Source of the DNA: Blautia pseudococcoides
Lineage (GTDB): Bacteria; Bacillota; Clostridia; Lachnospirales; Lachnospiraceae
Assembly (NCBI RefSeq): GCF_001689125.2
Contig: NZ_CP015405.2
Span: 1,145,001-1,209,000 of the forward strand
Reading direction: 5' to 3'
Length of the DNA stretch: 64,000 nt
The translations under genes were made by a program, and so were the position numbers. Positions 1 to 7,818 of this stretch are shown in pieces. The first letter of the stretch is position 1. Each line of letters starts with the position of its first letter. The notes beneath the pieces were generated by a model. It searched no databases, had not been told where the DNA came from, and saw nothing but the letters and a program-made list of their open reading frames with translations.

Positions 1-507
1 GTGACACTCGGTCGAATCCGAGTAAGGATTTTTGGAGTATCTGCTGGAAGTGGTGTTTATATTGGTAAGCATTGCAGCCTAAAAGGGAAACAGCGTATAA
101 CTTTGGATGATTCTGTAATAATACGTCCCTATGTCCAAATCTGGTCAGGGGGGGGGGCAGTAAGAATTGGAGAAGGCTCTGAAGTTGGGGAGCGTTGCAG
201 AATCTCCATTGCAAACTCTTTGAAAATCGGTAAAAAAGTTCTTCTCTCACCAAATGTGTATATTACCGATTGCGATCATGAATATCGTAATGTAGTTGTT
301 CCTGTTATTGATCAAGGAATTGTGCAGAAAGGCCAGAAAGTTTCTATTGGTGATGGCTCATATATTGGTATTAATGCGGTAATCGTTGGAAATGTGGAGA
401 TTGGAAAGCACTGTGTCATTGGAGCTAATTCAGTTGTGACTAAGGACGTGCCGGATTATTCTGTTGCTGTTGGGAGTCCAGCAAAAGTAATTAAGAAAAT
501 CAATTAA
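1..507 (+). CDS. Hexapeptide-repeat acyltransferase, 5' end probably cut by window edge
   Basis: This is a left-handed beta-helix O-acetyltransferase of the kind that decorates exopolysaccharide repeat units with acetyl-CoA-derived groups. The reading frame is open from base 1 with a GTG, but relatives normally carry an N-terminal segment before the first repeat, so the true start is probably outside the window. Repeats of the [LIV]-G-x-x-x-x type run through the protein (IGEG, IGKK, IGDG, IGKH). The segment around residues 81-93 (VYITDCDHEY) carries the likely catalytic His, and the C-terminal AVGSPAKVI is typical of the family. A run of ten G spans codons 50-53. The exact sugar acceptor cannot be told. 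Confidence 0.85.
   Translation: MTLGRIRVRIFGVSAGSGVYIGKHCSLKGKQRITLDDSVIIRPYVQIWSGGGAVRIGEGSEVGERCRISIANSLKIGKKVLLSPNVYITDCDHEYRNVVVPVIDQGIVQKGQKVSIGDGSYIGINAVIVGNVEIGKHCVIGANSVVTKDVPDYSVAVGSPAKVIKKIN
148..157 (+). repeat. Homopolymer tract of ten G inside the acyltransferase gene
   Basis: Ten consecutive G encode Gly-Gly-Gly plus the first base of Ala in the acyltransferase. The surrounding DNA is AT-rich. The frame is intact at length ten; a gain or loss of one G would truncate the protein. Slipped-strand variation is an inference. Confidence 0.9.
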
Positions 508-530
508 TTCACACAGGAGAAAATGAACAG

Positions 531-1589
531 ATGAAGATTTTGATGCTTGTTAACTGGAAAATAGAATATTGTGATACGAAGCCAGAAAACAAGCAGCCGC
601 CTGATTACAAAGTTAAGGGCGAGGATTACTGGTTTTATAGATATTTCAAAAACAATCCAGAAGTTGATGTGATTGATATAAGTTCGTTTCCTTGGCTGGA
701 AAATTTTGAAAAGAATAGATTGCACTTTTATATTTGGCAAGCATTTAAGGCGATTCCTAAGTTAAATAAGTATGATTTAATTGTATCACATGGAATGCCA
801 AGTGCTGTGGTGGTTTGTTTATGGAGAAAGTTCTTTAAAACCAAAGCAAAACATATTGTGTTCGACATTGGTTCCTTTGCAAGTGCATCTGAATCAGGAC
901 TTGCACTAAAGTTGATGCAGTTTGCAAGTAAATCACTTGATGGATTGATTCATCACATGAGTAGTCAGAGAGCATACTATGAAAAGTTTTTTCCGTGGAT
1001 TGTCGAAAAAGCACAATTTATAAGGTATGGTGCGGATTTTGATTTCTTTGGAGTCGAGGAAGAACAGATAGCGGTCAACAAACCCTATATTGTGTGTGCT
1101 GGAAAAAATAAATGTGACTGGGACACGGTAGTTAAGGCTTATGGGGAAAGTAAAATTGATTTTGATTTACATCTAATAGGTGGGAAAAAAACGCGTTTTG
1201 AAGATATAGATGGAGTTGTAGAGATTCCGTATTTGCCAATTAATGATTTTATAGAGCAGGTTCGAGGGGCTGAGTTTTGTATCTTACCATTAGAGCCGGT
1301 TCTGTTCTCCTTTGGACAGATGAGGTTATTGCAACAGATGGCTTTGAAAAAATGTGTAATTGTATCTGATGCACCAAGTGTTCTGGATTATGTAGAAGAT
1401 AATTGTACTGCAGTGGTATACAAGGCTTCAAATGTTAAAGATTTGAAAAGTAAAATGAAATTAGTTTGTCATGAGGTTGAAAAGAAAAAAGACATTGAAG
1501 AAAATGCGTACGATTTTGTGAAAAGAATTTGCAATGAAAGAAATATGGCAGAAGAGGTTGAAGCCTGCTTTGATGTAGTAGTTAAATAA
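531..1589 (+). CDS. Glycosyltransferase of the GT1/GT4 (GT-B fold) type
   Basis: A 352-residue protein with a GT-B layout. The N-terminal half has an acceptor-side Rossmann fold (KILMLVNW at the start, LIVSHGMPSA around residue 86). The C-terminal half has a nucleotide-sugar domain, with EPVLFSFGQMRLLQQMAL and then CVIVSD at about residues 258-285, the usual E-x7-E-like donor region in a variant form. It starts with ATG after an AGGAG-type site and lies 24 bp after the acyltransferase in the same orientation, so it is probably co-transcribed. It should add one sugar to the lipid-linked repeat unit at the inner membrane face. Sugar and linkage are unknown. Confidence 0.8.
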   Translation: MKILMLVNWKIEYCDTKPENKQPPDYKVKGEDYWFYRYFKNNPEVDVIDISSFPWLENFEKNRLHFYIWQAFKAIPKLNKYDLIVSHGMPSAVVVCLWRKFFKTKAKHIVFDIGSFASASESGLALKLMQFASKSLDGLIHHMSSQRAYYEKFFPWIVEKAQFIRYGADFDFFGVEEEQIAVNKPYIVCAGKNKCDWDTVVKAYGESKIDFDLHLIGGKKTRFEDIDGVVEIPYLPINDFIEQVRGAEFCILPLEPVLFSFGQMRLLQQMALKKCVIVSDAPSVLDYVEDNCTAVVYKASNVKDLKSKMKLVCHEVEKKKDIEENAYDFVKRICNERNMAEEVEACFDVVVK

Positions 1590-1637
1590 ATCGACTATCT
1601 TACATTTAGGCTGTGATGAAATATATAGAGGAGAAAT

Positions 1638-2666
1638 ATGGAAACAGAGTTAGTGAGTGTGGTCATACCAATTTATAATGTTGAAAAATATTTGAATAGG
1701 TGTGTGGAAAGTGTAGTAAACCAAACATATAAAAACTTGGAAATAATTCTTGTAGATGATGGATCACCGGATCGTTGCCCCGAAATTTGTGATGGATGGA
1801 AGAATCAAGACCAAAGAATCAAGGTGATACATAAAAAAAATGCCGGATTAGGAATGGCAAGGAACACTGGAATCGAAAAAGCAGAAGGAGATTATATCTG
1901 CTTTTTCGATGGTGATGACTATATCGATTTGCAGACAATTGAATTTGCTGTTACAGAAGCACAAAAAACAAATGCCGATGTAGTGGCATTTGGATTGTCG
2001 GATGTTGATCAAAACAAAAATGTAAGGCATTCTATTGTTCCAAAACCACCTAAGTGGATTTATAGTGGAGCGGAAGTACAAGAAGACTTACTACCCGATA
2101 TGATATCAGCAACAGAATCGAATTTCATGCTAAGTGCGTGTATTATGTTGTTTTCAATGGTGTTGATAAGAAAAAAGCATTGGAGATTTGTTTCGGAAAG
2201 GACAATCATAGCAGAGGATGTATATTCACTTGTAAACCTATTTTCTGAAATAAAAACGATGAGCTTTATTCCGAAGGCATTATACAATTATTGCAGAAAT
2301 GAAGATTCTTTAACCCATATGTATAGAAAAGATCGCTATGAGAAAATCAAACATTATTATGATGAATGTATAAAAATGTGCATCCAGAATGGATATAACG
2401 AAAAGGTGCTAACTCGTATTGGACTAACATATTTTTCATTTACAATAGCTGCCATGAAACAGATTGTTATGTCTACTTCTAAGCCCCGAGAAAAGTTCAA
2501 GGAAATCCAGAATATTGTGCGAGATGAACACTTGCATAAAGTGATAATAAATACTGATTTAAAAAAGGAAACAAAATCGAAGCGAGCATTGATATACACC
2601 ATGAAGAATAAGAGGAGCCTGGCTGTCTTTGGAATGGTGTTAGCAGCTTGCATAAAGAATGGTTGA
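1638..2666 (+). CDS. Glycosyltransferase family 2 protein
   Basis: A 342-residue GT-A glycosyltransferase. The N-terminus shows the classic family 2 pattern: VSVVIPIYN at residues 6-14, the DDGSPD nucleotide-binding motif near residue 40, and the metal-binding FDGDDY near residue 90. The C-terminal third is the variable acceptor domain with no membrane helices. The start is an ATG preceded by GAGGAG. The stop overlaps the next gene's start by one base (TGATG), pointing to translational coupling with the polymerase. It probably extends the exopolysaccharide repeat unit; the substrate is not readable from sequence. Confidence 0.9.
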   Translation: METELVSVVIPIYNVEKYLNRCVESVVNQTYKNLEIILVDDGSPDRCPEICDGWKNQDQRIKVIHKKNAGLGMARNTGIEKAEGDYICFFDGDDYIDLQTIEFAVTEAQKTNADVVAFGLSDVDQNKNVRHSIVPKPPKWIYSGAEVQEDLLPDMISATESNFMLSACIMLFSMVLIRKKHWRFVSERTIIAEDVYSLVNLFSEIKTMSFIPKALYNYCRNEDSLTHMYRKDRYEKIKHYYDECIKMCIQNGYNEKVLTRIGLTYFSFTIAAMKQIVMSTSKPREKFKEIQNIVRDEHLHKVIINTDLKKETKSKRALIYTMKNKRSLAVFGMVLAACIKNG

Positions 2667-3934
2667 TGGTGATGAATAGAAGATTCTTAAAAATACGTTA
2701 TAAAGATTGTTTACAGTGGATTTTATGGATTAGTCTTTTTCAAGGAGCGATATCATCTTATCTGGGTTTTAATCAGGTAAATTATATATGTGACTTTTTA
2801 TTGATTCTACTATTGATAACAAGATTGTCATCTGAAAAATTGCATTGTGTAAAAATTAAAAGACAAACAGAGTATATTCCGATTTTCTACTTCGCTATAA
2901 TTGCCATAATTGGTTGGATGTTCAATCCTGTACCAATTGCAATGGCAATATGGGCCACAAGAAATTATGGACGTTTTTTTCTGTATTTTATTTTTTGTGC
3001 AATTCTTCTTGATGCTGAAGATGTAGACAAAATGGAAGATACGGTTGTGCGCGTTTTTCCCGTGCACATGGTGCTTATAGCATTTCAGTACATTGTGGAA
3101 GGATTGAACCAAGATAGACTAAGCGGAATTTTCGGAAATGCGGCAGGTGGAAATGGTGGATTGATGATATATCTATCCATAATGCTGTGTGTTATTATGG
3201 CAAGATATGAGTATAAAAAACTATCGTTATTAAAGTTTATATTATATTTGCTGCTGATTTTAGTTAATGCAGCATTATCAGAACTGAAGTTTTTATTTAT
3301 TGTTGCGGTAATTTTGCTGGTTTGGTATTTGCTTATGTCAAAAAGAAAAGGGCAAGGAATGATAATGGCAATGGCCTTTATTATGCTGTTTTATATCAGT
3401 GTTCAAATTTTGTATTCTGTTTTCCCGGAATATGCTAATTTCTTGAATATTGATAATATTCTTGATCAAGTTTCTACTCAGGAAGTTTATGCATCACAGT
3501 TTGATGTTGGCAGAACCTCTGTTTTCCCAAAACTCTCTCCTATCATAACAAGTTGGGCTGGAAAAGATGCACTGTGGATTGGAATTGGGCTCGGAAATGC
3601 AGACTATTCTTCAGCAATGAGTTTCTTAAATAGTGCATTCTTTAAGGCGCACGAGTATATCCACTATACGTGGTTGTCTCTAGGATATTTGTTTGTTGAA
3701 ACTGGATATTTAGGAACAATAGCTTACACTTCATTTTTTGTTGTTGCAGAGGTTAGCGCAATTACAAAGTATCAAAAGAAGACAACATATAGGAACTTGC
3801 TTGGAACATTTTTTCCGCTTGTTTGTCTAATATTGTTAGTGTATAATTCGACACTAAGATCTAATTATGCATATATGATTTTTGCAGTTTTAGCTTGGAA
3901 CATTGTGGGTTCGCAAAGTAAAATTATAAAGTAA
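2666..3934 (+). CDS. wzy: Wzy-like O-antigen/exopolysaccharide polymerase
   Basis: A polytopic membrane protein of about 422 residues with roughly ten to twelve hydrophobic segments, most of them short and separated by small polar loops, and one large external loop in the last third (around VGRTSVFPKLS to HEYIHYTWLSLGY). This shape is typical of Wzy polymerases, which join repeat units outside the membrane; overall sequence conservation in the family is low. The ATG at 2666 overlaps the upstream stop, with another ATG at 2672; an upstream in-frame TTG at 2648 is less likely. Assignment rests on topology and position between glycosyltransferases and the flippase. Confidence 0.75.
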   Translation: MVMNRRFLKIRYKDCLQWILWISLFQGAISSYLGFNQVNYICDFLLILLLITRLSSEKLHCVKIKRQTEYIPIFYFAIIAIIGWMFNPVPIAMAIWATRNYGRFFLYFIFCAILLDAEDVDKMEDTVVRVFPVHMVLIAFQYIVEGLNQDRLSGIFGNAAGGNGGLMIYLSIMLCVIMARYEYKKLSLLKFILYLLLILVNAALSELKFLFIVAVILLVWYLLMSKRKGQGMIMAMAFIMLFYISVQILYSVFPEYANFLNIDNILDQVSTQEVYASQFDVGRTSVFPKLSPIITSWAGKDALWIGIGLGNADYSSAMSFLNSAFFKAHEYIHYTWLSLGYLFVETGYLGTIAYTSFFVVAEVSAITKYQKKTTYRNLLGTFFPLVCLILLVYNSTLRSNYAYMIFAVLAWNIVGSQSKIIK

Positions 3935-3939
3935 AGATT

Positions 3940-4403
3940 TTGGAGGTTGCAAGGATACGAGCGCAGATTAGAAAAATTATATATGGTGTAACGGCTTCAT
4001 CAGAATCTTACATCAAATATCTTCGCTGCCTTGGAATGAAGATCGGTGAAGAAACAACAATATATGTTCCAACAAAAACTCATATTGATACCACACGTCC
4101 GTGGCTGATTACAATCGGCAAAAATGTAAAAATCACAGAAGGTGTTACGATTTTAACTCACGGGTTCGATTGGTCTGTTCTGAAAGGTGTCTATGGAGAC
4201 ATTCTCGGATTGGGAGGGGCGTGGTAATTGGAGCCAATTCTCTGGTCAACAAGGATATCCCAGACAACTGTGTGGCAGCAGGGAATCCCTGAGTGCTGGG
4301 AAAGCATAATGAAACTCGTGGAAATTACGAGAACACAATAGAGCAATTCAGTAAAAATAAAAAGAAATTTGAAAATATGGGCGATTTTTTGAAGAATATA
4401 TGA
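3940..4403 (+). pseudogene. Broken hexapeptide acyltransferase (internal deletion, frameshift and stop)
   Basis: The first part reads in one frame to 4227 (VARIRAQIRKII through LLxHGFDWSVLKGVYGDILG in outline), matching the start of capsule O-acetyltransferases. The end of the family (VVIGANSLVNKDIPDN, then AAGNP) reads in another frame from about 4205 to 4292. The middle hexapeptide repeats are missing. AAGNP is followed at once by TGA, where relatives have Cys-Arg: a three-base loss turning TGC-CGA into TGA would explain it. The old C-terminal tail continues in the same frame to a TGA at 4401-4403. At least three lesions make this a dead gene. It has no clear ATG start. Confidence 0.85.
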
Positions 4404-4433
4404 TAAAAAGAGCATATCGAATGAAGGAGAATT

Positions 4434-5546
4434 GTGAAAGTGAAAGTATGTATTTTGTCAATGCACCGAGTTGATAATATGGGGTCCTTGCTTCAATCGT
4501 TTGGGCTGAAGACAATAATTGAAAAACTTGGAAATGAAGTAGAGTTTATTGATATTACTAAAAGAAACGAAGACAATGAATTGCTTAGAGGCTATAAGCA
4601 AGAGTACCATGAAGAAAGAGAAACTACCGGGCTGATTGGTAAAATTAAAAAAATCGACCGATTCACATTGAACCGATTAAAAATAAAAAAGAAAAACCTC
4701 GAACAGAGCAATGCTTTTGAGGATTTTCGTAAAAGTCAGCTAGGCATTGAGAAAAGAAGTCCTGAATATGATGTATGCGTTATCGGCAGTGATGAAGTAT
4801 TCAACTGCTTAAACTCAGGTGCATGGGGCTTCACGTCTCAATTATTTGGTAATGTCCCAGAAGCGGATAAGGTAATTACTTATGCAGCATCCTGCGGTTC
4901 TACGAAATATGAAGAACTGCCCACCAGAGTGGCAGATAGAATCAGACAGTCTTTTGAAAAAGTCACAGCATTTTCTACGAGAGATAAAAACACCCATGAA
5001 TTTGTTGCAAAACTGACGGGTAAGCAGATAACCGATAATTTGGATCCTGTTTTGGTGTATGATTTTGATCAAGAGGTGAAACAGGCAACTTTGCCTAAAA
5101 TGCCTGAACGTTCCTGCGTGGTCTATTCATATTACAATCGGGTTCATACTGCCAATGAAATTGATGCTATCAATGAGTTTTGCAAAAAACATCAGTTGAC
5201 TCCACTTGCAATTGGGGCTCCACAGTTTTGGATAAAAGACTATGTCATTTGTTCTCCGTTTCAGTGCTTGAAAATCTTTGCTAATGCCGACTTTGTAATT
5301 ACAGATACATTCCATGGAACGATTTTTGCTTCAAAATATGCCAGTAGATTTGCTGTTCTTGTTAGGGAGAGTAATAGAAATAAGTTGGCAGACTTAGTTG
5401 AGAAGATTGGAATGCAAGATCACCTGATGGATAACATCACAGAGATGGTAGAGAAATATAAGATCTCAAAGAATCAGGGAAAGTTTAGGACCATCATCGA
5501 AGATGAACAGATAAAAACATGGCAGTATCTGAAGGATAATATATAA
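4434..5546 (+). CDS. Polysaccharide pyruvyl transferase family protein
   Basis: A 370-residue protein of the PF04230 family, whose known members (CsaB, WcaK, EpsO) transfer pyruvate from phosphoenolpyruvate to sugars as a ketal. Visible marks are the N-terminal NMGSLLQSFGL where nucleotide-sugar-like folds begin, CVIGSDEVFN near residue 120, the ITDNLDPVLVY stretch near residue 200, and FVITDTFHGTIFA near residue 285, the strongest family signature. The GTG start at 4434 follows AAGGAG with a short spacer. It lies in an exopolysaccharide operon two genes before a ferredoxin/F420-dehydrogenase-like gene, a pairing often seen in gut Clostridia. Actual pyruvyl transfer is inferred. Confidence 0.85.
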   Translation: MKVKVCILSMHRVDNMGSLLQSFGLKTIIEKLGNEVEFIDITKRNEDNELLRGYKQEYHEERETTGLIGKIKKIDRFTLNRLKIKKKNLEQSNAFEDFRKSQLGIEKRSPEYDVCVIGSDEVFNCLNSGAWGFTSQLFGNVPEADKVITYAASCGSTKYEELPTRVADRIRQSFEKVTAFSTRDKNTHEFVAKLTGKQITDNLDPVLVYDFDQEVKQATLPKMPERSCVVYSYYNRVHTANEIDAINEFCKKHQLTPLAIGAPQFWIKDYVICSPFQCLKIFANADFVITDTFHGTIFASKYASRFAVLVRESNRNKLADLVEKIGMQDHLMDNITEMVEKYKISKNQGKFRTIIEDEQIKTWQYLKDNI

Positions 5547-5562
5547 ATGGTGGAGGGGACGA

Positions 5563-6549
5563 ATGATAGAATATTTATTTGTTGGAGGTACAGACGGGAA
5601 TACTGGACCCGCAAATGTCAATAAAGGCATTGTTGCAAATTTAACAGCAAAATTTTGCATTTCGGATAGTAAAAATAAATTTGTAAAATACTTAAGTGCA
5701 ATAATTAACACATTTCGGTGTAAAGTCATTATCGTATCGGGAATGTCAAAGGTTGGCTTGTATGCTATTCAACTAGCCAAGTTCCTGAATAAGAAAACAA
5801 TTTATATTATGCATGGCTGCTATGAAATCGAATCGGGCTTGAATGATGCGGATGCAGATTTGAGGAGCCTACAAATGGAGCAGTACATTCTTCATAATGT
5901 AGATTTGGTTTTGCCTGTTTCCAAACGTTATGGAGAAATGATTCAGGAAAAATACCCTTTTTGCAAAGGAAAAACAGCCTATCTGCATAATGGTGTAGAT
6001 AAGGTGGATTTGATTCATAATGGCATTAAGCGTGAGAAAGGCCGTGTGGTAGCGGTAGGTGGTGACAGAAAACTTAAAAATAATATTACTATTGCAAAAG
6101 CAATGGCAAAATTGGATGGTAATAAAGTTCTAACCGTTTATGGTCACTTTTATCATCCAGATGATTTGCCTAAAAGTGATAACATCGAGTTCAAAGGATT
6201 AATCCCGCAAGAGCAGCTTTACAAGGAAATGATGCGTAGTGAATTGTACGTCTTGAATTCGATTTATGAGCCCTTCGCGCTTTCTGTTTTTGATGCATTG
6301 TTGTGCGGCTGCAGTATTTTGGTAACGAATGTGGCAGGCGCTTTGGAATTGCTGGATGTTACGGAACACGATGTGATCCATGATCCAATAGATGAAAATG
6401 AGATCGCAGAAAAGATTGATTATTTGCTTCAAAACCCCAACAATGCAAGATTGATGAAAAACTTGGATTTTGAGAAAATCTCATATAAGGAAGAGGTTAA
6501 GAAACTCGAGAACTTTTGTAAGGAACTTTGTCAAAAGAGTAGGAGTTAG
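5563..6549 (+). CDS. Glycosyltransferase family 4-like protein
   Basis: A 328-residue GT-B glycosyltransferase. The N-terminus GGTDGNTGPANVNKG resembles the glycine-rich loop of the acceptor domain. IYIMHGCYEIE near residue 83 carries the His typical of GT4 enzymes. The C-terminal donor domain reads VVAVGGDRKLKNN near residue 163 and SIYEPFALSVFDALLCGC near residue 237, with the conserved E-x7-E retaining-enzyme pattern. The ATG follows TGGAGG. It is 16 bp after the pyruvyl-transferase-family gene and two bases before the next GTG start, so it is in the same operon. Donor and acceptor are unknown. Confidence 0.88.
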   Translation: MIEYLFVGGTDGNTGPANVNKGIVANLTAKFCISDSKNKFVKYLSAIINTFRCKVIIVSGMSKVGLYAIQLAKFLNKKTIYIMHGCYEIESGLNDADADLRSLQMEQYILHNVDLVLPVSKRYGEMIQEKYPFCKGKTAYLHNGVDKVDLIHNGIKREKGRVVAVGGDRKLKNNITIAKAMAKLDGNKVLTVYGHFYHPDDLPKSDNIEFKGLIPQEQLYKEMMRSELYVLNSIYEPFALSVFDALLCGCSILVTNVAGALELLDVTEHDVIHDPIDENEIAEKIDYLLQNPNNARLMKNLDFEKISYKEEVKKLENFCKELCQKSRS

Positions 6550-6550
6550 T

Positions 6551-7714
6551 GTGGATGATAAAAAGATGAAAACAGTTTGTACAATAAACTTTTGCACCGG
6601 CTGTATGGCATGTTTCGGTAAATGCAAAAAGAATGCTATCACAATTAAGGATGGCTTAGCGGCTTATAATGCCGTTATCGATGAAGCTAAGTGTGTCAGT
6701 TGTGGTGCCTGTGAGAGGGTATGTCCTAACAACCAGAAGGTGGAACTGCATGAGCCTATCAGTTGGCAGGAAGGCTGGGCTGCGGAAGATATCAGAATGA
6801 ATTCCTCATCGGGTGGAGCGGCCTCTGCAATGATGAAGCATTTCGTTGAAGAAGGGGGATATGTAGCAGCATGTTTATTCAAAAACGGGGAATTTGTCTT
6901 TGACATAACTAATAAAATTGAGGATATCGTCAATTTTGTGGGTTCAAAGTATGTAAAGAGTAACCCAATCGGAATTTATACCAAGGTAGCCGAAAAATTA
7001 AAAGTTGACAGCAAAGTTCTGTTTGTTGGGCTGCCTTGTCAGGTGGCGGCACTGAAAAATTTTACAGCGATGTTGCCAGCAGAAAAAAAACAGATTTTGT
7101 ATACGATTGACTTGATTTGCCACGGAACACCGTCCCCGCAGATATTGAATCTTGCGTTGAGAGAGAAAGGCATTGATATAAAAAGCCTGACGAGCATTCG
7201 CTTTAGAAACAAAACAAATTTTGGATTGTCATCGCACGACAAGATTCAAGAGTACAAGACCATAACACCATCGGGTGTTCAGGATATGTATACCTATGCG
7301 TTTCTGACTTCCTTAGATTATACGGAAAATTGCTACTTTTGTAGGTATGCCACCTTGAGTAGAACATCTGATGTGACAATAGGAGATTCCTGGGGAAGTG
7401 ACCTGCCCAGCTATGAGCAGAGAAAGGGCGTTTCACTGTTGATATGCCAAAACAATAAAGGAATCAATCTTGTCCAGAATTCTGGAATGCAATTAAAAGA
7501 TGTTGATGTGGAAAGGGCAATAGAAGCCAATCATCAACTGAGGCATCCTTCCATTGCGCCGGAAGGACGCAAGATTTTCTTCGCAAATATGAATAAGGGA
7601 TTTAATAAGGCTATCTCAAAATGTGCACCGAAAGTGTACTATAAGCAGAAGCTCAAAGAAACGCTTGTTAAGCTAAAAATCGTTCGGGGGGGGGGCAAGC
7701 CCGATAGAGTATAA
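6551..7714 (+). CDS. Ferredoxin / coenzyme F420 hydrogenase beta-subunit family protein
   Basis: A protein of 387 residues if started at the GTG at 6551, which has AGGAG five bases upstream; an ATG at 6566 is the alternative. Two 4Fe-4S ferredoxin motifs open the protein (CTGCMACFGKC and CVSCGACERVC). The FrhB/FdhB N- and C-terminal domains follow, with FVGLPCQVAALK near residue 160, DLICHGTPSP near residue 190, and CYFCRYATLSRTSDVTIGDSWG near residue 263 in outline. Methanogen relatives pass electrons to F420, but an organism of this kind is not expected to make F420, so the role in polysaccharide synthesis is unknown. A G10 tract sits eight codons from the end. Confidence 0.85.
   Translation: MDDKKMKTVCTINFCTGCMACFGKCKKNAITIKDGLAAYNAVIDEAKCVSCGACERVCPNNQKVELHEPISWQEGWAAEDIRMNSSSGGAASAMMKHFVEEGGYVAACLFKNGEFVFDITNKIEDIVNFVGSKYVKSNPIGIYTKVAEKLKVDSKVLFVGLPCQVAALKNFTAMLPAEKKQILYTIDLICHGTPSPQILNLALREKGIDIKSLTSIRFRNKTNFGLSSHDKIQEYKTITPSGVQDMYTYAFLTSLDYTENCYFCRYATLSRTSDVTIGDSWGSDLPSYEQRKGVSLLICQNNKGINLVQNSGMQLKDVDVERAIEANHQLRHPSIAPEGRKIFFANMNKGFNKAISKCAPKVYYKQKLKETLVKLKIVRGGGKPDRV
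7686..7695 (+). repeat. Homopolymer tract of ten G near the 3' end of the F420-dehydrogenase-like gene
   Basis: Ten G encode the Arg-Gly-Gly-Gly stretch just before the C-terminus. A gain or loss of one base would only change the last few residues, so the effect on this gene would be small. It is the second G10 run in an otherwise AT-rich 9 kb. Confidence 0.9.
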
Positions 7715-7752
7715 AATCAGTATTAAATAAATCTACCCATATCGGATTCCTT

Positions 7753-7785
7753 GCTTGTAGATTGTAGAAAAAGGATACTACAAGC
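7753..7785 (+). other. Hairpin between F420-dehydrogenase-like gene and flippase gene
   Basis: GCTTGTAG at 7753-7760 pairs perfectly with CTACAAGC at 7778-7785 across a 17-base loop. No T-run follows, so it is not a clear terminator. Confidence 0.4.
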
Positions 7786-7818
7786 GAGTCTGTATTACTA
7801 GTGGAGGAACGATGGCTA

